64,000 bases of DNA from Vibrio injensis (GCF_001895205.1 NZ_BDJF01000020.1:1-64000); one strand, 5' to 3'; numbered from the stretch's first letter, positions 19,836-28,339 are shown. Notes: generated from the letters alone by a model not told the origin. Numbers and translations: made by a program.

Positions 19836-20987
19836 TCACTCTTCTCGGCTAAATAGCGCGTCGATAAATTCTTGAGTAACAAACGGACGCAAATCATCAA
19901 TCCCTTCACCAACACCAATATAACGGATGGGAATTTGAAATTGGTCAGCAATAGCAAAAATAACACCGCCTTTCGCGGTACCATCCAACTTGGTCAGGGT
20001 TATCCCGGTGAGTGGCGCAGCTTGGCTAAACAACTTGGCTTGGCTAATGGCATTTTGTCCAGTTCCCGCATCAAGGGTTAACATGATCTCATGTGGCGCT
20101 TGCGGATCAATTTTCTTCATTACACGAACAATTTTCTTCAGCTCTTCCATTAAATTGGCTTTATTTTGTAGTCGGCCTGCCGTATCGGCAATCACCACAT
20201 CAATACCCCGAGCTTTAGCGGCTTCAATCGCATCATAAATCACCGAAGCACTATCTGCTCCTGTATGTTGAGCGATAACTGGGACGTGATTGCGCTCTCC
20301 CCAAACTTGTAATTGCTCAACGGCAGCGGCGCGAAACGTATCCCCCGCCGCCAACATAACTTTTTTACCTTGCGCTTGGAATTGTTTGGCTAATTTGCCG
20401 ATCGTCGTCGTTTTACCGACGCCGTTAACACCGACCATTAAAATCACATAAGGCATCGTTTGGCTATCAATCTGCAAAGGTTTCTCTACTTTGGCCAACA
20501 TTTCTGCCATTTCTTGCTTTAATAACGTGTAGAGTGCTTCCCCATCACGTAACTGCTGGCGAGACGCTTTTTCGGTTAAACTGGTGATGATTTTAACCGT
20601 CGTTTCCATACCCACATCGGCCATCAATAGTTGCTCTTCAAGCTCCTCGAATAGCTCATCATCGATTTTCTTACCTTGAAACAGCCCAAAAAAGCCAGCA
20701 CCAATGTTCGCTTTAGTACGGCTCAAACTAAGCTTGAGACGCACAAAAAAACTTTCACTCGGTTTTTCTTGCTCTTGAATTCTAGGTGCTGTTTCTGTTT
20801 CTGTTTCTGTTTCTAGACGAGTTTCGGTACTGGCTTGGTGATGCTCAACGGGTAAGGTCGATGGTTCTAAAGCAGGATCGTCCGCTTCTTTTACCGATTC
20901 GTTCTCTTCCACTACTGTTGTTGCGTTTGGTTGTTCATCCCCAAACCCTAACCATGACAATAAGCCACGTTTCTTTTTTTCTGTCAT
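19836..20987 (-). CDS. ftsY: Signal recognition particle receptor FtsY
   Basis: 383 aa. An acidic N-terminal A domain (about 1-85) rich in Glu/Thr precedes the SRP NG GTPase domain, with G1 GVNGVGKTTTIGKLA, DTAGR and TKLDGTAKGG. It docks ribosome-SRP complexes at the membrane for SecYEG insertion. The A domain contains a (Thr-Glu) stretch encoded by four tandem copies of a hexamer. It heads the ftsY-ftsE-ftsX cluster (104 bp before ftsE), divergent from rsmD as in E. coli. Confidence 0.97.
   Translation of the reverse strand: MTEKKKRGLLSWLGFGDEQPNATTVVEENESVKEADDPALEPSTLPVEHHQASTETRLETETETETAPRIQEQEKPSESFFVRLKLSLSRTKANIGAGFFGLFQGKKIDDELFEELEEQLLMADVGMETTVKIITSLTEKASRQQLRDGEALYTLLKQEMAEMLAKVEKPLQIDSQTMPYVILMVGVNGVGKTTTIGKLAKQFQAQGKKVMLAAGDTFRAAAVEQLQVWGERNHVPVIAQHTGADSASVIYDAIEAAKARGIDVVIADTAGRLQNKANLMEELKKIVRVMKKIDPQAPHEIMLTLDAGTGQNAISQAKLFSQAAPLTGITLTKLDGTAKGGVIFAIADQFQIPIRYIGVGEGIDDLRPFVTQEFIDALFSREE
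20791..20814. repeat. Hexanucleotide repeat in ftsY
   Basis: Four perfect tandem copies of GTTTCT on the plus strand, encoding Glu-Thr repeats in the FtsY acidic domain. Copy-number changes keep the reading frame. Confidence 0.9.
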
Positions 20988-21199
20988 TGGGAGCTATCCT
21001 GAATTTGACATAACGATGACTCTTTTCTTGCAAGATTATCCCTTTAAGAAAAGAAAAATGACAAAGCAGTGAAAACTTTCTCGTTCGCTTGATAAACTTT
21101 GTCATAATATTGAATTCTGCTGGCTATTTATCTCAATGTTTAAACACAAGCTAAATAGAACAGTCATATAGTAACACTTAATTCACGGTCAAAAAATCT

Positions 21200-21805
21200 A
21201 TGCTAAAACGTCGCCCGCAAACCCTATCACAAAAACGCCTCCCCAGTGGCCATGTTCGCATTATCAGTGGATTATGGCGGGGACGAAAATTGCCGGTGCA
21301 TGACGCTCAGGGATTGCGCCCCACCACTGACCGAGTCAAAGAAACCGTGTTTAATTGGTTGGCGCAAGACATCGCAAAAGCGAAATGCTTAGATTTATTT
21401 GCTGGTTCTGGCAGTTTGGGATTTGAGTGCGCCTCCCGTCAAGCGAGCTTAGTTACGATGCTCGAACTCAACGGAGCGGCTTACCATCAGTTGAAGAGTA
21501 ACATCGCTAGCTTACAAGCCAGCAACATCCACGCGGTGCATGGCGATACGTTGCACTATCTCAAACAATCTGCCAGCGAATACGATGTGGTTTTTATTGA
21601 TCCCCCCTTTCACCAAGGATTGATCAACCAAGTAGTGCCGTTACTTGAATCCAACGGCTGGTTGGCAGAACAAGCCATTATTTACATTGAATGTGAAAAA
21701 GAGCTCTCATTGAACGAGCTACCTGACAACTGGCAGTTGCATCGAGAAAAAACTGCCGGTCAAGTCTGTTATCACTTATACCTCAGACAAACAACCTCAG
21801 CATAA
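21200..21805 (+). CDS. rsmD: 16S rRNA (guanine966-N2)-methyltransferase
   Basis: 201 aa. SAM motif LDLFAGSGSLGFECASR and catalytic motif VFIDPPF; the N-terminal VRIISGLWRGRKLPV and RPTTDRVKETVFNWL are characteristic of RsmD. It methylates G966 of 16S rRNA in the small subunit. Divergent from ftsY, the conserved arrangement. Confidence 0.96.
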   Translation: MLKRRPQTLSQKRLPSGHVRIISGLWRGRKLPVHDAQGLRPTTDRVKETVFNWLAQDIAKAKCLDLFAGSGSLGFECASRQASLVTMLELNGAAYHQLKSNIASLQASNIHAVHGDTLHYLKQSASEYDVVFIDPPFHQGLINQVVPLLESNGWLAEQAIIYIECEKELSLNELPDNWQLHREKTAGQVCYHLYLRQTTSA

Positions 21806-21815
21806 CCTTACCGAT

Positions 21816-21850
21816 GCTCGCTATCATTTTATCGTCCGATGATAGCGAGC
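21816..21850. terminator. Perfect inverted repeat between rsmD and yhgN
   Basis: A 12-bp stem GCTCGCTATCAT / ATGATAGCGAGC around an 11-nt loop, 10 bp after rsmD at a convergent junction. No T-run follows on either strand, so termination is inferred from position and stem strength. Confidence 0.6.
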
Positions 21851-21874
21851 GCTCTATCCGTTCTCCACTACGCC

Positions 21875-22465
21875 CTACGCCGCACCCATGTAGCTTTTCA
21901 CACCATTCAGGAACATTTGGGTCGAAATCATCACCAGCAACAAGCCCATTAAGCGTTCGACAGCTTTTAGCCCCCGTTCGCCTAATACACGATGGAAAAA
22001 ATTGTAGAACATCAAAATAATAAAAGTTCCTGACCAGGCAATAATCACCGCTGCAGAAAGCTCAAGCATGTGTTGTGGATGCTGAGTTGAAAGTAAAAGC
22101 AGTGCGGCAATGACGGAAGGCCCAGCAATCATCGGGATGGCCATCGGAACTAAGAATGGCTCTTCTCCTGCGGCTAAACCTGTAATGCTACCCGCACTGG
22201 GGAAAATCATTTTAATCGCAATAATAAACAGAATAATGCCGCCAGAAATACTCAATGTTTCAGGCTGAACATGTAAGAAACCAAGAATCGATCGCCCTGC
22301 AAACAAAAATAACATCAAGATCACCAAAGCAAACAACAGCTCTCGGATCAATACTTTACGGCGACGTTTAGGATCAAGATGCTTAAGAATGGATAACACG
22401 ACTGGTAGGTTACCCAGCGGATCCATGATTAAAAATAGCATGGTTGCCGCAGATAAAATTTCCAT
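21875..22465 (-). CDS. yhgN: MarC-family membrane protein, YhgN-like
   Basis: 196 aa with six hydrophobic segments. It matches E. coli YhgN closely: LIMDPLGNLPVVLSILKH, SISGGIILFIIAIKMIFPS, AGEEPFLVP.AIPMIAGPS and ERLMGLLLVMISTQMFL. The family's transport role is unproven, and marC itself is no longer considered a multidrug resistance gene. It lies 61 bp after the YhhN-like gene in the same direction. Confidence 0.9.
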   Translation of the reverse strand: MEILSAATMLFLIMDPLGNLPVVLSILKHLDPKRRRKVLIRELLFALVILMLFLFAGRSILGFLHVQPETLSISGGIILFIIAIKMIFPSAGSITGLAAGEEPFLVPMAIPMIAGPSVIAALLLLSTQHPQHMLELSAAVIIAWSGTFIILMFYNFFHRVLGERGLKAVERLMGLLLVMISTQMFLNGVKSYMGAA

Positions 22466-22526
22466 AAAACCTCAATAGACACAGGATGTGATAGAGATAG
22501 GCATGCCCGCAGCAGGGAAGACGGAA

Positions 22527-23156
22527 TTAAGAGAGTAAAACAACCGAAGCGACAATCAAAGATTGAGCGAGCAAATAGCTCCCAGATATCCAATACTGTC
22601 CCCAAGGTAAAGAGTGTCGATAGTCATGAATCGCCAATAATAGCGCCGACAAAATAAACAGCAAACTACCCAAAAACCCTGCCAAAGACGCCAAAGATGG
22701 ACTCTGCAGCAACACCTCGCCGGAGGCCCAAGCTAATTGTACCAGCACCAGCCCCATTATCGTAACAGGAAAAAGTAACGTATCGATTTGTGGTAGCAGA
22801 AGGAAAAAGGTGACAACACTGGTTGCAATCAATAAGGCAGGTAACCACCAAACCATATTACCGGATAATTGAATCCAAAAAGCTTTACTGTAACAGAGCT
22901 GGGCAAATAGAAAGCCAAAAAAACACAATTTGGGCCGATAATGAAACGTATGTAACCCATCAGCCAACATCGCGATGACTAAACCAATTGCTATCCATAG
23001 CGCAGGCATAGAGCGAGAAAATAACGGTTCAATGATCATCGCAAGCAATAGCACTAAACTGACCATTTTAAACAATACTGCTTGCCGTCTATGCTGGTTT
23101 TCAAACGCAGAAATGCTGATGAATCCCGATAATGCCACAGAAATCCAGCTCCACAT
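22527..23156 (-). CDS. YhhN-family (lysoplasmalogenase-like) membrane protein
   Basis: 209 aa, about eight membrane helices. The pattern MLADGLHTF...F..GF..FAQLCYSKAF and the LQSPSLASLAGFLGSLLFILSALLLA block (parts quoted) fit the YhhN/TMEM86 family, some of which hydrolyse lysoplasmalogens. I chose the ATG at 23156, preceded by AGAGGTATCGAC, over the longer frame from 23255. YhhN, YhhM and RsmD are neighbours in E. coli too, supporting the family call. Enzymatic activity here is inferred only. Confidence 0.8.
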   Translation of the reverse strand: MWSWISVALSGFISISAFENQHRRQAVLFKMVSLVLLLAMIIEPLFSRSMPALWIAIGLVIAMLADGLHTFHYRPKLCFFGFLFAQLCYSKAFWIQLSGNMVWWLPALLIATSVVTFFLLLPQIDTLLFPVTIMGLVLVQLAWASGEVLLQSPSLASLAGFLGSLLFILSALLLAIHDYRHSLPWGQYWISGSYLLAQSLIVASVVLLS

Positions 23157-23900
23157 GTCGATACCTCTTATCAATTCTGCCGCCAGTGTAGGCATGTCAT
23201 CCATGAAGTCCAGAAGCGAACTGCAAAAATTGGATCTTGATTGCGATTCAATCACGTTAAATTCATCGTTTAAAACTTATCAGCATTCATCGCTCGTGGA
23301 CTATTCTTTAACTGAATGAGACAACAGACATAACAACCAAACATTAAAAAACATTGTTTTAAACAATAAACATGGTAATAAAAAACCAAAAAAAACCAAT
23401 GATAAATTAAAAAAATTAATAAAAGACATTTAAAATCAGTCAATTAAAAACAAAAATCAACAAAAATTAGATTTTGCAGGAAATTCCATTAAATCAAAAC
23501 AAATAAACATAATAAATCCATATAAACTCATCCAACCAGATGTAAATGATAACTCATATCATTAAAGTGTTAATGATTTATTTAAAAAATAGGAATTAAC
23601 TTAAAAATGACACAACTTGACAGGTAGCACCAGAAACCATAATAAACACATTAATAAAACATAAAAACAACATAAAAAAAGCATTAAAATTCAAACATAT
23701 ATATAAAAATCAGAATAATTAACCACCGATAAGAACAAGAGACAACCAACCAATAACACCCGCCTTAGTTCGCTATAATCGGAAAAATCATCACACTTTA
23801 ACAACCACTTTTAAGACTTTCACCAAGATCCCCTTGATCAAGTCAATAAAGCAAGCTATTCTGATTAACAAGATGAGACAGACAACAGAGGAGCAGTGTT
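23157..23900. other. AT-rich, G-poor intergenic tract
   Basis: About 700 bp without a convincing gene. From roughly 23,310 to 23,760 the plus strand is dominated by A, with C but few G (runs such as AAAAAACC and CAACAAAAATTAG). It contains a small palindrome ATTGTTTTAAACAAT (23353-23367). A TATAAT at 23774-23779 may be the -10 for the downstream small ORF, though its -35 is poor. Confidence 0.6.
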
Positions 23901-23981
23901 ATGATTTCTTCATCTCAAAAACAGGGATTGGTAATGATCGCAGTCATCGTCGGCTTAATGACACTGCCTCTACTCTACTAA
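23901..23981 (+). CDS. Predicted 26-aa single-pass membrane peptide
   Basis: ATG preceded by GAGGAG with 7 nt spacing. The 26-residue product begins MISSSQKQG and continues as an uninterrupted hydrophobic helix LVMIAVIVGLMTLPLLY, enough to span the membrane once. A strong intrinsic terminator follows the stop by about 30 bp, and a TATAAT lies about 120 bp upstream, so it looks like an independent transcription unit. I do not recognise a family. Too short for standard gene callers; evidence is RBS, composition and terminator only. Confidence 0.6.
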   Translation: MISSSQKQGLVMIAVIVGLMTLPLLY

Positions 23982-24010
23982 TTCATTGTTTTAAAACAAA
24001 AAATAAAAAA

Positions 24011-24053
24011 GCATATAAAAAGGACGCCTAGCGTCCTTTTTATATGCTTTTTT
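24011..24053 (+). terminator. Strong terminator after the small membrane ORF
   Basis: A perfect 17-bp stem (GCATATAAAAAGGACGC and complement) with a 3-nt loop CTA, followed by six T on the plus strand. The mirror A-run allows some bidirectional activity, which could also serve the DUF4145 gene on the minus strand. Confidence 0.92.
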
Positions 24054-24164
24054 ATTTGGCTGATCCGCGATTAAGCAAAGATGATACTTACAGCTCAACA
24101 AGCTTCACTCTGATCAAGTAGCAAAATAAATATCTAACTTTCAGAGAAAAACTACGCCATCGCG

Positions 24165-24551
24165 CTAGCTCTTCGGTAAAAAGTGAGGGAAAAACTTTGA
24201 TAATTCATCCCAATGGAGGTAATAAAACGTTACCGCAGCCATAGTCATCAATAACATCAACATTACAGCAACGCGCCAAATAAAACGCCCGCTACGTGGA
24301 GCCAGCTCTTTTTCACACTGAACACAGGTGATAAAAAATGCTTTTCTATCCGGCAAATGAAAATGATCTTCATGGACAATTTTATTGCGAATCGTGGCTA
24401 TGTATCTCAGTTTTTCAATAATATCATGCGGTAGCCGCTCCTCGCAGCTCGAAATAAGCTGATGCAGCCCTTTACCTTGAGCGTGATAACGCTGACGCAA
24501 TAAGGTTTCTAATCTTCTCGTTCGTAATACGACTTGTTCTATCTCGGACAT
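24165..24551 (-). CDS. DUF4145/HEPN-like protein with C-terminal membrane anchor
   Basis: 128 aa. An N-terminal helical domain carries the HEPN-type Rx4H pattern in IRNKIVHED (Arg55-His60). It is followed by a short segment with two cysteines (CVQC, 76-79) and one membrane helix (about 91-111), leaving the helical domain cytoplasmic. DUF4145 proteins resemble HEPN domains, some of which are RNases, but short stand-alone Vibrio forms have no assigned role. Monocistronic on present evidence. Confidence 0.7.
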   Translation of the reverse strand: MSEIEQVVLRTRRLETLLRQRYHAQGKGLHQLISSCEERLPHDIIEKLRYIATIRNKIVHEDHFHLPDRKAFFITCVQCEKELAPRSGRFIWRVAVMLMLLMTMAAVTFYYLHWDELSKFFPHFLPKS

Positions 24552-24566
24552 GTCTGCCTCCTTGCT

Positions 24567-24640
24567 TATCCCCTTACTACTTGAAGCTGCAGCGGGTTGG
24601 CTACGTTAACCTATCTGCAACTCCAAGTGGTTTGGATATA
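24567..24640. repeat. ERIC-like palindromic repeat remnant
   Basis: The terminal arms ACTTGAAGCTGCAGCGGGTTGG and CTGCAACTCCAAGTGG...GGATATA (parts) resemble the imperfect inverted ends of Vibrio ERIC-type repeats (CACTTGGAGTTGCAG / GCTGCAGCTTCAAGT), including the GTTGGCTACGTT core. The usual central segment is missing, so this is a short or internally deleted copy, about 15 bp upstream of the DUF4145 start codon. Confidence 0.6.
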
Positions 24641-24879
24641 CACTACCACGATCTCATTGTTACTGATCGTCAAGCGCAGCACGACTGAATTGTCATGCCA
24701 GAAAAAATCCCACCACCAAAGTGTGAACCCAACCGAAAAATCTTGTTGTTCAATGCTGGGTTAATCACGCAATTTCGTTTTACTGCCCCTAAAGTCAACC
24801 ACTTCGGTAAAATCAGTCTTCACTCTTTGACTATTATCGACATCCGTTATGGGCTTAGTTCAGCGGTTTTCTGGAGAAT

Positions 24880-25218
24880 ATGATGTCACCCTCTCTATTA
24901 CTTATCGTCACTATACTCATCCTTTTATTGGTTGGCTTATGGTTCTTCAGTCGTTTTTTTCGTCAACATTTTCAAGGTGAAAATGCCCCTGAACGTACCG
25001 CCTTAGTCACCGTTTTAGACAAACAAATCGTGGTTATAGATAACCCACTTCCCGACCAAGAGGAACAAGAATATTGGATTTATGTCCAAAAAGGGACATT
25101 GGGCCCGAAACGAGAATTTCAAATTGGCCCGCATTACTACCACGCTTTAAATCCAGGCGATCAAGGCATATTGACCTACCAAGGACGAAAATTTCTCCAC
25201 TTTGCTTTGAAAATTTAA
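24880..25218 (+). CDS. yhhM: DUF2500 membrane protein, YhhM-like
   Basis: 112 aa: one N-terminal membrane helix (about 4-26) then a beta-rich cytoplasmic or periplasmic domain (VTVLDKQIVVID, YWIYVQKGTLGPKREFQI, ALNPGDQGILTYQGRKFLHF). DUF2500 has no known function. GGAG precedes adjacent ATG codons at 24880 and 24883; either may be used. Its stop codon overlaps that of the convergent acyltransferase. I see nothing but an ERIC remnant in the 328 bp upstream. Confidence 0.85.
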   Translation: MMSPSLLLIVTILILLLVGLWFFSRFFRQHFQGENAPERTALVTVLDKQIVVIDNPLPDQEEQEYWIYVQKGTLGPKREFQIGPHYYHALNPGDQGILTYQGRKFLHFALKI

Positions 25219-26228
25219 GGTAGCAACCAACGTGTAGCTGTCGACCGAGATAAAGCATAACTAGTGAGTAATGCCCCCGCACCACTCAATAGTACCCAAA
25301 GTGGGATTACCCATAAGGGATGACCGTCATACCATGCGTAGGTTTTCATTGGCCATAGAAAAATCGGATGCAATAAATAAATGCCTAAGCTGTGCTGGCT
25401 GATGATCACCACCCAACGCTGTACTGCATTTGGTAATTGTTCAGCTAATGAGCGACACAACACAAAGACCATGATCGCCGCAGCAACGACATTAAGCGTT
25501 TTATACGATAACCAACGCCCAACCGTATACCGCCCGTGTGTCAGACTCAATTCCAGTACCGCTTGGACCGTCATATACAGTGCAAACGAGCCCAGAATTA
25601 TGACGAATAATAGACTAAAAGACGATAGCCGCAGCTTTTGGTACAGCAGGTAACCTAGAGGCAAATAACCGCTATAGAGCCAAATCTCATGACTCCATGG
25701 CCCGTCAATACCGAATAAGTACAAGCCTGTTGTCATTAACCATATCGTCACCAAACTGTACCAAAAGCCATCATCGACTCGATTGACTAACCAATGTAAA
25801 CAAGGAATAAGTAAATACAGCGGGATAAAATAGTAAAAGAACCCTAAATGGTAATAGGTTTCTTGATGGGGACTATCCAACAGCGTTTGTTTTACAACAT
25901 TGATATCAAATCCATGGCGACTCCATCCGCTTAAATAAGCGTAAAACAGCGACCAAATCACAAAGGGAACCACCACTTTGCCTAATCTTCGCTGAAGGTA
26001 ATAGCGTAAATCAAATGGCCTAGGGTCGCTCAACATCAAGGCGCCAGAAATCATAATAAAAATCGGCACAGCCCAGCGACTAAGGCCATTAATCGTCACC
26101 GCACTGATCCATTGTGGATCAGGAATGGTCCCCATCATCTGCCGATAAGGCGCTAAGACATGGATCGCAATCACCGCAATAGCAGCAACACAACGCAACA
26201 AATCAAAAAAAATCACTCGCTTAGTCAT
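25215..26228 (-). CDS. Acyltransferase family 3 membrane protein, WecH-like
   Basis: 337 aa with about ten membrane helices. Family-3 features: FFDLLRCVAAIAVIAIH at the N-terminus with the conserved Arg and His, RWAVPIFIMISGALML, and ISQHSLGIYLLHPIF near the C-terminus. These enzymes O-acylate surface polysaccharides or related substrates. It resembles E. coli WecH in length and C-terminal motif, but no polysaccharide genes are nearby, so the substrate is unknown. I chose the ATG at 26228 (MTKRVIFFD); the longer frame to 26387 adds a non-family leader. Confidence 0.82.
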   Translation of the reverse strand: MTKRVIFFDLLRCVAAIAVIAIHVLAPYRQMMGTIPDPQWISAVTINGLSRWAVPIFIMISGALMLSDPRPFDLRYYLQRRLGKVVVPFVIWSLFYAYLSGWSRHGFDINVVKQTLLDSPHQETYYHLGFFYYFIPLYLLIPCLHWLVNRVDDGFWYSLVTIWLMTTGLYLFGIDGPWSHEIWLYSGYLPLGYLLYQKLRLSSFSLLFVIILGSFALYMTVQAVLELSLTHGRYTVGRWLSYKTLNVVAAAIMVFVLCRSLAEQLPNAVQRWVVIISQHSLGIYLLHPIFLWPMKTYAWYDGHPLWVIPLWVLLSGAGALLTSYALSRSTATRWLLP

Positions 26229-26502
26229 AACATGCTCTAGAGGTGGTGAATAAGCAACAATCCCGCTTCCCCTAAAGCATAGACTGATGAATTTAGAGTT
26301 ATCCCTAATAAGAATATAACCATAACAAATTGATTTAAAAGAGAGGTAAAAATAAAGCCAATCGTCTGTCAATGATGAGTTCATCAATCAATGCGCAACC
26401 CAGTTCCATCGGTTTAACCTATTAAAACAATACCCACAACCGACTTTCTTAACACCTCATCAGGCGATAGCATAGCTTCAACGTTTGCAAAACAGCAAAA
26501 TC

Positions 26503-26532
26503 TTGTCATCGATTACCATCGATAGTTATAAA
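26503..26532 (+). promoter_or_regulatory. Likely dps promoter
   Basis: -35 TTGTCA (26503-26508) and -10 TTATAA/TATAAA (26526-26532), spaced 17-18 bp, 20 bp upstream of the dps ATG. The spacer contains two ATCGAT hexamers 4 bp apart (26508-26523), a possible operator. Confidence 0.6.
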
Positions 26533-26551
26533 AAATTAATGAGGTGAGTGT

Positions 26552-27022
26552 ATGAAAACCAATCTTATCGGCCTAGACAGTCATCAAAGCCAGCAACTCG
26601 CAGCATCGTTAAACCAATTACTGGCCAATTACCAAGTGCTGTATATGAATACTCGCGGCTACCATTGGAACATTAAAGGCAAAGCCTTTTTTGAGTTACA
26701 CAGTAAATTTGAAGAGATTTACACCGACCTGCAAAGCAAAATTGATGAGTTAGCCGAACGTATCTTAACGCTTGGTGCTCAGCCTTTGCATAGTTTTAGT
26801 GCCTATTTACAAGCGGCTGAAATCGAAGAACACATCAATGCCACTGACGGTCAAACAACCATGCATGGTCTCGTCAACGGTTTTGGCGCTTTAATCAATC
26901 AACAACGCGCGATCCTCGCTTTTGCGGCTGAAGTCGGTGATGAAGGCACCAGCGCACAAATGGGTGACTACATTCGTGAGCAAGAAAAACTGGTTTGGAT
27001 GCTTAACGCTTGGTTGCAATAA
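26552..27022 (+). CDS. dps: DNA-protecting ferritin-like protein Dps
   Basis: 156 aa. Dps signatures are clear: NTRGYHWNIKG (His38), His50, then Asp65 and Glu69, which form the inter-subunit ferroxidase site, plus LAERILTLG. Dodecameric Dps stores iron, consumes peroxide and protects DNA in stress. GAGGTGAG precedes the start. It is monocistronic, with its own promoter and a strong terminator. Confidence 0.95.
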   Translation: MKTNLIGLDSHQSQQLAASLNQLLANYQVLYMNTRGYHWNIKGKAFFELHSKFEEIYTDLQSKIDELAERILTLGAQPLHSFSAYLQAAEIEEHINATDGQTTMHGLVNGFGALINQQRAILAFAAEVGDEGTSAQMGDYIREQEKLVWMLNAWLQ

Positions 27023-27094
27023 ACCGAAGTCGCCTTTTAAACAAATAACAATTACTGAACCATTAAACTATCCATAAATAATCACCACCCTTTT

Positions 27095-27150
27095 GACCGG
27101 CGCTTATTCTCTCCCCAAAGACAAGGATGAATAAGCGTACGGTCTTTTTT
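27095..27150 (+). terminator. dps terminator
   Basis: Long hairpin: GACCGGCGCTTATTC (27095-27109) pairs with GAATAAGCGTACGGTC (27129-27144) with a 1-nt bulge, followed by six T. The 19-nt loop is unusually large. Confidence 0.85.
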
Positions 27151-27325
27151 ATTGGCGGATCGAATTCATCAACACAGTGAATGGACGCTGCACCACTATT
27201 GCCGTGCCTTTAATACAAACGATTTGGTGTTGCAGGTAGGCATTGCAATTCTGGTTGACTGGCTTATGCTAGCCAAGTCGATTCTTTACAGACGGCACCT
27301 CATCATCCATAGATTAGATAAGCTC

Positions 27326-28339
27326 ATGCCAAACTCTTATACTCAAGAAACCCATTTTCAACACGCGATGCAGCACGATATCACGCAATGTTGGCAATCT
27401 CGTCAGCAAGGTTATCACCTGACGCTTGATAATAAACGGCTCTATTGGTGTTCCCTCACCGCTGCACAGCACAATAAAGTGATTATCATTGTTAATGGCC
27501 GTATTGAATCAGCGTGTAAGTATCAAGAATTGTTTTATGACTTATTTCACCAAGGGTATGACGTTTACTCTTTTGATCATCGAGGCCAAGGACTGTCAGA
27601 GCGACTGATTGATGACCCACAAATGGGCTATGTGATGCAGTTTGATGATTATGTGCGTGATATGGATGAGCTTATTACGACATTTCGATTACAAAGCTAC
27701 GCGCAGCGCTATCTGTTGGCCCATTCCATGGGTGGTGCCATTACCACACGCTACCTAGAAAGTTATCCAAACCACCCTTTTGATGCGGCTGTACTCAGCG
27801 CACCCATGCTGGGGATCAATATGCCTTGGCAACTGCGGCCGATCGCTCTGACACTAACCAAACTGCTCAGCGCCTCCTATGCAACTCCCCGTTACGCTCC
27901 CGGCTATGGGCCTTATCTGCCAAAACCTTTTGCTATCAACCAACTGACCCACAGCGCTGTTCGCTACCAATGGTTTCGTGATCTGTATGAACAACAGCCG
28001 CAACTGAAATTAGGGGGGCCAAGTGCACATTGGGTTTGGCAAAGCCTGCTGGCTATCAAACGTTGCTTTGCAGAGATGCAAAATATTCGTCTACCACTGT
28101 TATTACTGCAAGCGGGACAAGATACGATTGTCAGTAATCACGCTCAAACTCGCTTCATGACGCAATTAGCACGCAGCAATCCTCAAGCCAAGATCGAGAT
28201 TATTGATGGTGCAAGGCATGAGTTACTGTTTGAAAGTGATCGTTACCGTACCCCAGTTCTCGATAAAATAATGGCTTTTTTTGCACAGCATGCCAATGGT
28301 GGCGAAAGCTCGCCAATAGAGGAAAATAACCATGCCTAG
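27326..28339 (+). CDS. pldB: Alpha/beta hydrolase, lysophospholipase L2 type
   Basis: 337 aa (E. coli PldB 340). The nucleophile elbow is AHSMGGAITTRYL, the oxyanion region VNGRIESACKY, the DHRGQGLS motif is present, and the Asp/His triad members fall in LLLQAGQDTIVS and DGARHELLFESD. It hydrolyses 2-acyl lysophospholipids at the membrane. I chose the ATG at 27326 (MPNSYTQETHF) to match family length; the frame extends upstream to 27152 without a good RBS. The next gene is yigL, as in E. coli. Confidence 0.88.
   Translation: MPNSYTQETHFQHAMQHDITQCWQSRQQGYHLTLDNKRLYWCSLTAAQHNKVIIIVNGRIESACKYQELFYDLFHQGYDVYSFDHRGQGLSERLIDDPQMGYVMQFDDYVRDMDELITTFRLQSYAQRYLLAHSMGGAITTRYLESYPNHPFDAAVLSAPMLGINMPWQLRPIALTLTKLLSASYATPRYAPGYGPYLPKPFAINQLTHSAVRYQWFRDLYEQQPQLKLGGPSAHWVWQSLLAIKRCFAEMQNIRLPLLLLQAGQDTIVSNHAQTRFMTQLARSNPQAKIEIIDGARHELLFESDRYRTPVLDKIMAFFAQHANGGESSPIEENNHA

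Noticed and set aside
20791-20814. CRISPR-like direct repeats
   Set aside because: Contiguous 6-bp copies with no spacers.
23834-24031. 65-codon plus-strand ORF overlapping the small peptide region
   Set aside because: Ends inside the terminator stem and lacks an RBS; the 26-codon frame fits the local signals better.
24695-24883. 62-codon plus-strand ORF upstream of yhhM
   Set aside because: No RBS, no domain or membrane pattern, and it runs into the yhhM start.
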